From: CAIWHR01 sp963779805
GTDB taxonomy: Bacteria; Pseudomonadota; Gammaproteobacteria; Burkholderiales; Casimicrobiaceae
DNA length: 64,000 bases
Assembly: GCA_963779805.1 (NCBI GenBank)
Contig: CAVZZN010000009.1
Location: forward strand, 62,001-126,000
Direction of reading: 5' to 3'
In this document: positions 10,015-19,346 of the stretch, one piece after another
Layout of the letters: the number at the start of each line of letters is the position of its first letter
Numbering within the stretch: the stretch's first letter is position 1
Made by a program: the position numbers and the translations under genes
The notes under the pieces: generated by a model
Told to the model about the DNA's origin: nothing
Databases searched by the model: none
Seen by the model: only the letters and a program-made list of their open reading frames with translations

Positions 10015-10673
10015 GGCTGCTCGCCCCGGAACTGGTGCAGCACGTGCAGGTCCACGGAGTCGAAGCGCTCGCGGATGCGGAACAGGAAGATGCCGATCAC
10101 GATCAGCGCCACGAGGATCGAGAACGCGACGCTGATCTCGACCACCAGCGGCATGCCCTTCGCGCCGGTCGCCGCGAGGATGAGGCCGTTCTCGATCGAC
10201 ATGAAGCCGATCACCTGCCCCACGGCGTTGCGCCGCGTCACCATCATCAGCAGGCCGAGCAGGATCACCGACAGCGCGAACGCGAGGTCTTCGCGCACCA
10301 GGGTGCCCGCTGCCGCGGTGATGGGCTGCATCACCAGCACCGACAGCGCGACGAGGCCGATGCCCCCGAGCATGATCTGGCCGATGCCGACGACCGTCTC
10401 GATGTCGCGGTGGATCCCGAGACGCACGATGATCCGATGCAGGGCCACCGGGATGATGATGGCCTTCACGATGAGGGCGATGGCCGCGGTGATGTACAGG
10501 TGCGGCGCGCTCTGGATGTGCGCCTGCCACGCCACCGACAACGACACCACGAGGGCATGCAGCGCGAACACGTTGAGCAGGCTGAACATGCGGTCCTGGT
10601 AGAGCAGCATGAAGCTCACCAGCACGAGGCTTCCGGCCAGCAGGTGGGCAACGTCGAGGGCGAACCGGTCCAT
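10011..10673 (-). CDS. hyfE: Membrane subunit HyfE (NuoK-like N-terminal)
   Basis: Hydrophobic protein of 220 residues, close to the usual HyfE length. Landmarks: FMLLYQDRMFSLLNVFALHAL, KAIIIPVALHRII and IGFMSIENGLILAATG, the last matching the GYCLMENG helix of HyfE. The ATG overlaps the inferred hyfC stop as TGATG. In the raw sequence this frame stays open into hyfC because of a one-base insertion near 10701, so it can look like a hyfC-hyfE fusion; the restored junction gives two normal genes. Confidence 0.82.
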   Translation of the reverse strand: MDRFALDVAHLLAGSLVLVSFMLLYQDRMFSLLNVFALHALVVSLSVAWQAHIQSAPHLYITAAIALIVKAIIIPVALHRIIVRLGIHRDIETVVGIGQIMLGGIGLVALSVLVMQPITAAAGTLVREDLAFALSVILLGLLMMVTRRNAVGQVIGFMSIENGLILAATGAKGMPLVVEISVAFSILVALIVIGIFLFRIRERFDSVDLHVLHQFRGEQP

Positions 10674-11628
10674 CAGCCGCTCTGCGACACGAACAGCAGC
10701 AAGCGCTGCCAGGGTTCCGAGCATCAGCGCGGCGCCCAGGAAATCGGAAACGCGGAACACGCGCATCTTCGCGACGGCCGTTTCGAACACCGCCAGCAGG
10801 AAGCCCGCGACGGCGAGCTTGGCCGCGTAGATCACGCCCGCCGCTGCATAGGCGCCGAACGTCCTGGCCGGCCACGGCGACGCCCCAGGGCACGAAGATG
10901 CAGCCGATGAGCGACAGGTACAGCACCAGCTTGAGCGACGCGGCGGCCTCGATCACCGCCAGGTGCCGCCCGGAGTACTCGAGGATCATCGCTTCGTGCA
11001 CCATCGTGAGCTCGAGGTGCGTGGCGGGATTGTCGACCGGGATGCGCGCATTCTCGGCGATCGCCACGATCACGAGCGCCACCAGCGCCATCGCGAGCGA
11101 CACGCGCAGCCCGACGCCGCCCTGCATGAACGCCGCGACGGAGGAGAGCTGCGTCGAGCCGGCAAGCAGCGAAACGGTGAACGCGATCATCAGCATCGCC
11201 GGCTCGGCAAGCGACGAGATCATCATCTCCCGGCTCGAGCCGATGCCGCCGAAGCTCGTGCCGACATCGAGGCCTGCGAGCGCCAGCATGAACCGCGCGC
11301 TGCCGAGGAGCGCCACGATCGCGATCAGGTCGCCGGCGGGACTGAACATGAGCCCGGTCGCGAACGTGGGCACCAGGGCGGCGGCAACCCACGTCGTGGC
11401 GAAGATCACGTAGGGCGCGACGCGAAAGAGCCACGAAGCGTTCTCGGCCAGCACCACTTCCTTGCGCAGCAGCTTGAGCAGATCGCGATAGGGCTGCAGC
11501 AGCGGCGGTCCCTCCCGCCGCAGCAGCCGCGCCTTGACCTTGCGCACGTAGCCCGTCAGCAGCGGCGCGAGGAGCAGCACGAGCAGCAATTGCCCGAGCT
11601 GGACGACGGTGTCGACGATCACTGCCAT
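10673..11628 (-). CDS. hyfC: Membrane subunit HyfC (NuoH-like)
   Basis: NuoH-like membrane subunit that anchors the soluble arm. Landmarks: LLRREGPPLLQPYRDLLKLLRKE, the FGGIGSSREMM loop and ENARIPVDNPATHLELTMVHE, the quinone-site-type loop of NuoH/HyfC. One-base insertions near 10863 (CAGACG read CAGGACG) and 10701 (GCGCTGCTG read GCGCTTGCTG) are inferred; with both removed the gene is exactly 318 codons, matching the family length, ending LLLFVSQSG. Start ATG overlaps the hyfB end by 10 bp. Confidence 0.82.
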
Positions 11629-13633
11629 ACCGTGAGCACTGCGAGCAGCACGATCAGCGCGCCGGACACGAGCGTGAGGTAGCCGCGGATGGTGAGGAAC
11701 TGCAGCCGGTTGAGGGTGTCGGCCGCGGTCCACACCCCACGCGAGATCGGGGCATAGATCGAGTCCCAGATCGGATCGCGCAGGCGCACGTGCATCGTCG
11801 CCGGGCGCAAGTCACCCGGGCGCGGCATGTGGATCTCCTCGCGCGCACGGAACACGACGGTCCCGAAGACCCGCCGGATCGGCTGGGCGAAGCTCCCGGC
11901 CGTGTACTGCGTCGCGGGACTTGCGTCCGGGAATCCGCAGTCCCAGGCCGGCGCGCGACGCACCTCGTGCGAGCCGAGACGGTGGATGACGTACGCCGCC
12001 AGGCTCGCTGCGAGCGCGATGAGCACGAACAGCAGCAGGCCGTTGTACGAGCTGCGGGTTTCGACGATGGGCACGATGGTCAGCCACTTCAAGCCCGTTT
12101 GCGCCGGAAGGCGCGCACCGGTCACGAGTTGCGTCGCGGGTGCAAGGGCGTCGATGAAATACCCGGGCACGACGCCCGCGACGAGACAGAGTCCCGCCAG
12201 CACGAACATCGCGCTGCGCGAGTACACGTCGGTCTCGCGCGCCGTGCGTGCCGACTCCGAACGCGCGCGGCCGAGGAACGTGATGCCGAACGCCTTCACG
12301 AAGCAGGCCGCCGCGAGGGCCGCTGCCAGCGCCAGCAAGCCGCCGATCGCAGGCACCACGAACTTGAGCACCCACTGCGGCAGTTGCGGGCTCACCAGGA
12401 TCGCCTGGAACGCGAGCCATTCCGAGACGAAACCGTTGAAGGGCGGCAGCGCCGAGATCGCGGCCGCGCCGATCAGGAACGCCAGCGCCGTCCAGGGCAT
12501 GCGGTGAATGAGCCCGCCGAGGCCTTCCATGTCGCGCTTGCCCGTGGCCGTGAGCACCGCGCCCGAGCCGAAGAACAGCAGGCTCTTGAACACGGAGTGG
12601 TTGAAGACGTGGAAGAGCGCCGCCGTCGCGGCCAGCGCCGCTGCACCGCCCATCGCATTCGCCCTGAACGCGAGTGCGAGCCCGAGCCCGATGAAGATGA
12701 TTCCGATGTTCTCGACGGTGTGATACGCGAGCAGGCGCTTCAGATCGTGCTCCATGAGCGCGTGCAGCACGCCGAGCACGGCGCTCGCTCCGCCGAACAG
12801 CAGCACGATCGCGCCCCACCACCACGCCGGCGGTCCGACGAGATCGAACACGATGCGGATGAAGCCGTAGACCGCCACCTTGGTCATCACCCCGCTCATG
12901 AGCGCCGAGACATGGCTCGGCGCGGCGGGATGCGCGAGCGGCAGCCACACGTGCAGCGGCACGAGACCCGCCTTGGAGCCGGCGCCGAGCAGCGCGAGAC
13001 CCGCGACGACCGCGGCGACCAGCGGGCGACAGATGCACCGTGCGGATGGCGTCGAACGCATAGCCGCCGCTCGGGCCCGCCATCAGGCCGAACGCGAGCA
13101 GCAGCGCAAGCGTGCCCATGCTCGCCATGAGCAGGTAGACGTAGCCTGCGCGCGCATTGCCCGGCTCGCGATGGTGAGCCATGACCAGCGCCCACGACGT
13201 GAGCGACATGAACTCCCACGTGAGCAGGAACGCGAACGCGTCGTCCGCCAGCACCACGAGGTTCATGCCGGCGAGGAATGCGGGCACGAACGGCAGCACG
13301 CGTCCGGGCTCCGATCTCGTGCCGTCCATAGCCGATGCCGTACAGGCTCGCCGTGGCGCCCCCGAGATTCACCACCACGATGAACACGGCGGAGAGCGGG
13401 TCCAGCCTGAAGTGCGTTCCGATCCACGGCAGACCGATGGGCAGGACGACCGTCTGCGCGAGATCCGGTTCCAGCAGCAGCGCCCACAAGCCGCTGACGA
13501 GCGCCACCACCGACACGGTCAGCGCGACGCCATAGATCAGCGGCGCCGCGCTCGCACGCCGGGCGAATGCCGGAGCGAGCAGGCTCGCCCCGAGCAGGAC
13601 GAGCACGCACCAGAGCAATGCGGTCAGCGCCAC
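11619..13633 (-). CDS. hyfB: Membrane antiporter-like subunit HyfB (NuoL-like)
   Basis: First structural gene of the complex: NuoL/HyfB-like proton-channel subunit. Landmarks are FRLDPLSAVFIVVVN, WEFMSLTSWALV, GSKAGLVPLHVWLP, LLAYHTVENIGIIFIGLG and the ALPPFNGFVSEW loop. Two one-base insertions near 13310 and 13024 break it; removing them gives about 670 residues, the same size as E. coli HyfB. Only a 52-bp gap separates it from the XRE regulator upstream, so they may share a transcript. No hyfA, hyfD, hyfH or maturation (hyp) genes are nearby. Confidence 0.85.
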
Positions 13634-13685
13634 GGGGCCCCTTTGCGGTCCGTGACGGTTGCGGATGCGCGCGCGCGGCAGCCCA

Positions 13686-13934
13686 TCAGCGCGCCTTCAG
13701 CCTGACGCCGCGGCCACCGCCGTTGCTCGCACTGCCTTCGGCGATGAGCTCCACGCCGGCGCCTTCGATGGCGCGGATGAGCTTCATCAGGGAATCGACG
13801 TTGCCGCGGATGACACCTTCGCTTGCCTCCATCCGCTGGATGGTGGGAAGCGAGAGCCCCGAAGCGGCTGCCAGCGCGCGCTGATCCATCCCCACGAGCG
13901 CGCGGGCAGCCCGGAGCTGGGCTGCGGTAATCAT
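13686..13934 (-). CDS. Small XRE-family HTH regulator upstream of the hyf-like operon
   Basis: 82-residue DNA-binding protein, essentially one XRE/Cro-type helix-turn-helix (AARALVGMDQRALAAASGLSLPTIQRME) followed by the AGVEL/IAEG strand usual in short betaproteobacterial XRE proteins, and a basic Gly-rich tail. It starts about 52 bp before hyfB in the same direction and is a plausible local regulator. A 6-bp dyad lies just before its start codon and a longer palindrome sits over a candidate -35 box, which fits autoregulation. No toxin partner is present. Confidence 0.8.
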   Translation of the reverse strand: MITAAQLRAARALVGMDQRALAAASGLSLPTIQRMEASEGVIRGNVDSLMKLIRAIEGAGVELIAEGSASNGGGRGVRLKAR

Positions 13935-13941
13935 GGTTACA

Positions 13942-13957
13942 ACATCAACAGTGATGT
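13942..13957. promoter_or_regulatory. Dyad ACATCA-n4-TGATGT at the XRE leader
   Basis: Perfect 6-bp arms with a 4-bp spacer, 8 bp upstream of the XRE start codon in an AT-richer stretch. Position suits an autoregulatory operator of the short XRE protein. Inferred from sequence only. Confidence 0.35.
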
Positions 13958-13974
13958 CTCAAACCTGACAACGA

Positions 13975-14009
13975 ATGTTATTAATGCTGTGCGCGTGTCG
14001 CAATGCGAC
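13975..14009 (-). promoter_or_regulatory. Candidate sigma70 promoter with overlapping 13-bp palindrome for the XRE-hyf operon
   Basis: On the minus strand TTGCGA (13998-14003) is 17 bp from TAACAT (13975-13980), a moderate match to -35/-10. The -35 lies inside the odd palindrome GTCGCA-A-TGCGAC (13997-14009), where a repressor would block polymerase. The region is visibly richer in A/T than its surroundings. Confidence 0.35.
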
Positions 14010-14194
14010 TTGTTGTCGCGTGACTTGAGGGGACCGTGGCCCTTGCCTGGCCGCCCGGACACGGTGCACGCACGATGGCGATCCAGGGCCCACGCGGCGC
14101 ATTGACCTGCGTCAGTCGATGCGCGATGCTGGGCGCACCCGTACGCAGAACGTCACGCGGACGTGAACCCTCCGGAACGCGTGACGCGATCGAC

Positions 14195-14464
14195 ATGCAG
14201 CAGACCGAGATCGAGATCGGCAGCGAAGTCGGGCTGGATGCGCCTGCATCGGCGCGCGTCGCCCGCCTCGCGGCGAGCTACCAATGCGACGTGTCGCTGT
14301 CGCGCAGCGGGCGGAAGGTCAATGCGAAGAGCCTGATGGGCGTGGCCATGCTCGCGGCCCCGCGCGGCAGCCGTGTCGTGCTGCAGACCGACGGGCCCGA
14401 CGAGCACGAGGCCTTGCAGGCCATCGGTGCGTTGATCCGCGAGCGCGCCGACGCGGGCGCGTGA
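14195..14464 (+). CDS. HPr-like protein lacking the phosphorylatable histidine
   Basis: 89-residue protein of the PTS HPr fold. The second half is typical (SGRKVNAKSLMGVAML, with the regulatory serine at about residue 46). The active-site segment that normally reads GLHARPA is GLDAPA: the histidine is Asp15 and the following arginine is missing. It therefore cannot take phosphate from enzyme I the usual way. A Crh-like signalling role or another binding role is possible. The ATG was chosen because the HPr-homologous region begins there; the upstream in-frame sequence is not HPr-like. Its stop abuts the stop of the convergent gene (TGATCA). Confidence 0.7.
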   Translation: MQQTEIEIGSEVGLDAPASARVARLAASYQCDVSLSRSGRKVNAKSLMGVAMLAAPRGSRVVLQTDGPDEHEALQAIGALIRERADAGA

Positions 14465-15293
14465 TCAGCGCGCAGACGACGGCTTCGACGCGATTCGCTC
14501 GACGTAGTCCTGCAGGCGCGCCGGCGACAGCGCGCCGACGTGCCGGTCGACGAGACGGCCGGTCCCATCGAAGAACAGCGTGGTCGGCAGGACGTTGCCT
14601 GCCCTCGCGCCGAACGCCTGCTGCGCATCGAGCAGGACGTTGCTCAACTGCCAGTCCCGACGCGCCCAGGTAGCGCCTGATCGCCGTTGCGCCCTCGCCC
14701 TGGTTGACGAACACGAAGTTGAGGTCGGGTCGTTGCTGCTGGGCGGCGGCGAGCACCGGCATCTCGCGCCGGCACGGCGGACACCACGTCGCCCAGAGGT
14801 TAACGACCGTGGGCTTGCCGACGAATGCGCCCGGCACGACAGCGGCGCCGCCGAGATCCTGCAGCACCACGTCCGTGGGGAGCGCCGCGAAGCGGTCGCG
14901 CTGCGACCCATCGACGAGCGCGCTGCCGACGATCCACACGAGCGCGCCCGCCATCGCGGGCACGGCGAGGCGCACGACGCGCTGCCGGGTGCGGTCGGCC
15001 CACACCGCGGCCGCCACGAGCCCGACGACGATGCCGGTCGACCATTCGTATCCGTCCTCCCACAAGGCCAGGGCGCGCCACGCCTCGCCGCGAAACGCCT
15101 CCCAGCGCAGCACGACGTAGGCGAGCCTCGCGCCGAGCAGTCCCGCGACGAGCGCGATCCAGATCGACGATTCGAGCGCCCGGCGATCCGCCGGCTTGAA
15201 CCAGCGCAGCGCGAGCAGCGCGGCGACGACGGCGGCGATGAGCACGATGCGCTCGATCGGCACCGCGAAGGGCCCCAGGGTCAATGACGTCAC
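14465..15293 (-). CDS. TlpA-like thioredoxin with N-terminal Lgt-like membrane segment
   Basis: Envelope thiol-disulfide oxidoreductase. The N-terminal half has several membrane helices and a LLGARLAYVVLRWEAF segment resembling the GARLGYV motif of prolipoprotein diacylglyceryl transferase. The C-terminal half is a thioredoxin fold with the WCPPC active site and VPTTLFFD-type cis-proline region (VLPTTLFFDGTG). A one-base shift near 14655 separates the frames; about 275 residues in total. GTG start chosen 17 bp after the CapA-like stop. Likely role: reducing periplasmic disulfides, for example in cytochrome c maturation. The membrane part may be an electron-relay or anchor domain. Confidence 0.72.
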
Positions 15294-15310
15294 GTGGCTC
15301 CTCGATTCGC

Positions 15311-16580
15311 TCAGCGCGTGCCGGCGGATGCGTCGCGCGTCCACGCGAGCGCGAGCGAGCCGTCCGGCTGCATCGCCGCGCGCGTGCCGAGCGCCCGGCC
15401 CTCGCGGCTCAGCGTTTGCGCGAGCCAGCGGGCGCCCTCCTCGGGCGCGCGCTCGATGCGCAAGCGCCGGGTGCGCATGGGCGACATCGCGAGGCTCAGC
15501 AGACCGCCCATCGGGCGCGATGCGTCGGGAAGTACATGAGGCGCAGGTCCGAACGGTATTGCTCGTACCCGGAGATGCCCTCGTAATCGTTGAGAAAGTC
15601 GCCGCAGCCGTAGAGGACGAGACGCTCGCGATGCACCTCGATCGCCTTGACGTGATGCGACGAGTGACCGTGGACGATGTCCACGTCGCGCGCGCTCGAT
15701 CACGTCGTGGGCGAACGCCCGTTGCTCCGGCGCGATGCGATGGCCCCAGTTGCCGCCCCAGTGGATCGAGAGCACGACGATGTCCCCGCTGCGTCGCTGC
15801 GCGCGGATCTCGCGCACGATGCCGTCGACGGTGGCGCTCGACAGATCCCGCAGCAGCGCGACGCCGCTACGGTCCGCCGTGGCGCTCCAGGCGCCGGGAA
15901 CACCGCTGTCCTCGGTGGCGCACGCGTACACGAGCACGCGCCGATCGCCTGCCACGTCGATGCGCGCGACCGAAGCCGCCTGCGCCGCATTGCTTCCCGC
16001 GCCGGCGGTCCGGATGCCGGCGCGACGCAGCACGAAGACCGTTTCGTCGAGTCCGGCGCGTCCCCAATCCAGCACGTGATTGTTCGCAAGGACGCAGCAG
16101 TCGATGCCCGCTGCAGCCAGACACGGCACGTTCGCGGGATGCATGCGGTAGTGGATGCCCTTGCCCGGCCACGCCTCGTCGGAGCGCGTCACCGCGGTCT
16201 CGAGGTTGACGATGCGCGCGTGCGGGCGAAAGCGCGACATCTCGGCGAGCGCGTCGCCCCACGGGTACGCGAAGTCGACCGGGCGCGGGATCGGGCCGCT
16301 GGCACGCTCGGCGAGCCTGACGTACTCCACCGCGGATCGCACGTACGGCTCGAACAGGCGCGGGTCGCCCGGGTGCGGCAGAATCTGATCGATGCCGCGG
16401 CCCGTCATCACGTCGCCGCACAGGAAGAGCGTGACGGCACCATTGGCGTCGACGGCGTTGTCCATGGCTTGGGTGATCGCTTGCAGTCCGGGAGCGGTCG
16501 CTGCCCGCGTGCGCCGACAAAGCGGCAGCACGAACGGAGCCCGCGGCCGCGGATGTTGCGAGGAAGCGCCTCCGGTTCAT
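15311..16580 (-). CDS. CapA-family metallophosphatase-like protein with Tat signal
   Basis: Member of the CapA/PgsA poly-gamma-glutamate family. Motifs: LFLCGDVMTGRG, NLETAVT, LANNHVLDWG, SIHWGGNWGH and HGHSSHHVKAIE, the metal-binding set of this calcineurin-like fold. The N-terminus MNRRRFLATSAAAGS is a twin-arginine signal in a different frame from the body; frame shifts are inferred near 16530, 15690 and 15530. About 420 residues. Periplasmic or extracytoplasmic. No other capsule genes adjoin, so the polymer substrate is unknown. Confidence 0.75.
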
Positions 16581-16729
16581 CGGTCGGTCCGCACCGCAGC
16601 GCGAATGCTTTGACCCCACTTTTCGTGACCGCTATTATCCGCGCGGACCCCTCATGTCGCGCGAAACCCGCCGAACCTCGCTCTTCCCATCCCGGGCTCA
16701 CGCTCCGGTGACAGCGCGACCCTGACGGC

Positions 16730-18136
16730 ATGACCGGCGCAACGGTGCCTTCACAGCCTCACCCCGGGGGTACCGCAGAGGCGCTTCCGCGGGACCTCGC
16801 AGGCGGGCCTTCAGGCACGCCGGTGGTGCGCTCGATGCGCGTCATCCCGGTCGCGGGACACGACAGCATGCTGCTCAACCTGAGCGGCGCGCATGCTCCG
16901 CTGTTCGTCCGCACCATCGTCATCCTGGAGGACAGCGCGGGTCGGGTCGGAGTCGGTGAAGTACCGGGTGGCGAGCGCATCCGGGCGACGCTCGACGACG
17001 CGCGCGAGCTCGTCGTCGGGCGCGCGATCGGTGCGTATAACGCCACCATGAACGCGATGCGCGGCACGTTCGCCGGGCGCGATGCCGCCGGCCGCGGCCT
17101 GCAGACGTTCGACCAGCGCGTCGCGATCCACGCGATCACCGCCGTCGAATCCGCGCTGCTGGACCTGCTTGGCCAGCATCTCGGCGAGCCCGTGGCCGCG
17201 CTGCTCGGCGAAGGCGTCCAGCGCACGAGCGTCGAGGTGCTCGGGTATCTGTTCTACGTCGGCGATGCGAGCCGAACGGATCTTCCCTACCGCCGTGAAG
17301 ACGACGCGCCCGACGCTTGGCATCGCCTGCGCAACCGCGCGGCGCTCACGCCCGAGGCCGTCGTGGCGCTCGCGCAGGCGGCGCAGGCACGCTACGGGTT
17401 TCGCGATTTCAAGCTGAAGGGCGGCGTGTTCGACGGCGCCGCCGAGATGGACGCGATCGTCGCGCTGCACGAGCGCTTCCCCGATGCGCGCATCACGGTC
17501 GACCCCAACGGCGCGTGGTCGCTCGACGAAGCGATCCGCCTCTGCCGCGACAAGCACGCGATCCTTGCGTACGCCGAGGATCCGTGCGGCGCGCAGGATG
17601 GATTCTCGGGACGCGAGGTGCTCGCCGAGTTCCGCCGCGCCACGGGCATGCCGACGGCCACGAACATGATCGCCACCGACTGGCGGCAGCTCGCGCACGC
17701 GATCGAGCTGCACGCCATCGACATCCCGCTCGCCGACCCGCACTTCTGGACCCTGCAGGGCTCGGTCCGCGTCGCGCAGGTGTGCGCGATGCACGGCCTC
17801 ACGTGGGGCTCGCATTCCAACAACCACTTCGACATCTCGCTGGCGATGTTCACCCACGCCGGCGCCGCTGCGCAGGGGAACGTGACGGCCATCGACACCC
17901 ACTGGATCTGGCAGGAAGGCGAGCGCCTCACGCGCGAGCCCCTGCCGATCGTCGACGGCCGCATCGCGCTGCCGCAGCGCCCGGGGCTCGGCATCGACAT
18001 CGACATGATCGAGGTCGAGAAAGCGCACGCGCTGTACACGCAGATGGATGCCGGCGCGCGCGACGACGCTCTCGCCATGCAATACCTCATCCCCGGCTGG
18101 ACATTCGATCCGCGCCGTCCGTGCCTCGTGCGCTGA
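16730..18136 (+). CDS. gudD: Glucarate dehydratase
   Basis: Enolase-superfamily enzyme dehydrating D-glucarate (or L-idarate) to 5-keto-4-deoxyglucarate. 468 residues with a 25-residue N-terminal extension over E. coli GudD. Catalytic pattern is intact: KxK base in FRDFKLKGG, metal ligands in ITVDPNGAW, AYAEDPCG and ATNMIATDW, and the second base histidine in GSHSNNHFDISLAMFTH. Divergent from the CapA-like gene. No glucarate transporter or downstream aldolase is visible nearby, so it may act in a pathway encoded elsewhere. Confidence 0.9.
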   Translation: MTGATVPSQPHPGGTAEALPRDLAGGPSGTPVVRSMRVIPVAGHDSMLLNLSGAHAPLFVRTIVILEDSAGRVGVGEVPGGERIRATLDDARELVVGRAIGAYNATMNAMRGTFAGRDAAGRGLQTFDQRVAIHAITAVESALLDLLGQHLGEPVAALLGEGVQRTSVEVLGYLFYVGDASRTDLPYRREDDAPDAWHRLRNRAALTPEAVVALAQAAQARYGFRDFKLKGGVFDGAAEMDAIVALHERFPDARITVDPNGAWSLDEAIRLCRDKHAILAYAEDPCGAQDGFSGREVLAEFRRATGMPTATNMIATDWRQLAHAIELHAIDIPLADPHFWTLQGSVRVAQVCAMHGLTWGSHSNNHFDISLAMFTHAGAAAQGNVTAIDTHWIWQEGERLTREPLPIVDGRIALPQRPGLGIDIDMIEVEKAHALYTQMDAGARDDALAMQYLIPGWTFDPRRPCLVR

Positions 18137-18164
18137 GGCATCGCTTCGTCAACCACGACTCGCC

Positions 18165-19289
18165 ATGACCAACCCCGCCACCCGCTCCGACCCGCAGTTC
18201 CGCCACGACGATCGCACGTCGCGCACCGACGACGAGCACGTCGTCGACATGGTGCTGCTCCCGCCGCCGGAGCACCTCATCCGCTTCTTCCCCATCCAGG
18301 GCACGCCGGTCGAAGCGCTGGTCGCGAGCGTCCGGCGCAGCGTGCGCGCGATCCTCGACGGCACCGACGACCGCCTGGTGGTGGTCGTGGGCCCCTGCTC
18401 CATCCACGACCCTGCCGCAGCGCTCGAATACGCGCAGCGCCTCGCCGCGGAGCGCCGCCGTCACGCCGACACGCTCGAGATCGTGATGCGCGTCTATTTC
18501 GAGAAACCGCGCACGACCGTCGGCTGGAAGGGTCTCATCAACGACCCGTATCTCGACGAGAGCTGCCGCATCAACGAGGGGCTGCGCATTGCACGGCAGC
18601 TGCTGATCGACATCGGTCGCCTCGGCGTGCCGTCGGGGAGCGAGCTGCTCGACACGATCTCGCCGCAGTACATCGGCGACCTGATCGCGTGGGGCGCCAT
18701 CGGCGCGCGCACCACCGAAAGCCAGGTGCATCGCGAGCTCGCGTCGGGCTCGTCGGCGCCGATCGGCTTCAAGAACGGCACGGACGGCAACGTGAAGATC
18801 GCATGCGACGCGGTGCAGGCGGCCGCGCGTCCGCATTACTTCCTCGGCGTGCACAAGAGCGGACAGGTGGCGATGGTGCGCACGCGCGGCAATCCGGATT
18901 GCCACATCATCCTGCGCGGCGGCACGGCCCCGAATTACGACGAGTCGAGCGTGGCCGCCGCGTGCGATGCGCTGCGCAAGGCGGGGCTGCGCACGTCGCT
19001 CATGATCGACTGCTCGCACGCGAACTGCAGCAAGCAGCACGAGCGGCAGCTCGCCGTCGTGCAGGAGATCGCGCGCCAGATCGCTTCCGGCTCGCGCAGC
19101 GTCTTCGGCACGATGATCGAGAGTCACCTGCACGCCGGCGCGCAGAAGTTCACGCCCGGCCGCGACGATCCGTCGAAGCTCGCCTACGGCGTCAGCATCA
19201 CCGATCCGTGTCTCGACTGGGAGCACACGGCTGCCGGCCTGCAGACGCTCGCCGATGCCGTCGTGCAGCGCCGCGGCGGCACCGCTTAG
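18165..19289 (+). CDS. aroG: 3-deoxy-7-phosphoheptulonate (DAHP) synthase, type I
   Basis: First enzyme of the shikimate pathway: condenses phosphoenolpyruvate with erythrose 4-phosphate. 374 residues, AroFGH type. Motifs: VVVGPCSIHDP, MRVYFEKPRTTVGWKGLINDP, IGFKNGTDGN, LRGG, DCSHANCSKQ and MIESHLHAGAQ, covering substrate and metal ligands. The chosen ATG begins just after gudD ends (28 bp gap); longer in-frame starts would overlap gudD. Which feedback-sensitive isozyme it is (F, G or H) cannot be told from sequence alone. Confidence 0.92.
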   Translation: MTNPATRSDPQFRHDDRTSRTDDEHVVDMVLLPPPEHLIRFFPIQGTPVEALVASVRRSVRAILDGTDDRLVVVVGPCSIHDPAAALEYAQRLAAERRRHADTLEIVMRVYFEKPRTTVGWKGLINDPYLDESCRINEGLRIARQLLIDIGRLGVPSGSELLDTISPQYIGDLIAWGAIGARTTESQVHRELASGSSAPIGFKNGTDGNVKIACDAVQAAARPHYFLGVHKSGQVAMVRTRGNPDCHIILRGGTAPNYDESSVAAACDALRKAGLRTSLMIDCSHANCSKQHERQLAVVQEIARQIASGSRSVFGTMIESHLHAGAQKFTPGRDDPSKLAYGVSITDPCLDWEHTAAGLQTLADAVVQRRGGTA

Positions 19290-19346
19290 GACGACGCTAC
19301 GCCGAACCCCTTGGTAGACGTCCGGCGCGCGCCGCCCTGGCCGGCC

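Noticed and set aside
10011..11628. Apparent hyfC-hyfE fusion protein
   Set aside because: Removing one duplicated base near 10701 gives a normal HyfC end (LLLFVSQSG) and a TGATG junction to a normal-length HyfE, so two genes are far more likely.
6451..13633. Functional [NiFe] hydrogenase 4 or formate hydrogenlyase
   Set aside because: No nickel-binding cysteines in the large subunit, no maturation genes, no formate dehydrogenase and no ferredoxin subunits.
13686..13934. Toxin-antitoxin module (XRE antitoxin)
   Set aside because: No small toxin-like gene adjoins on either side; the protein heads the hyf-like operon instead.
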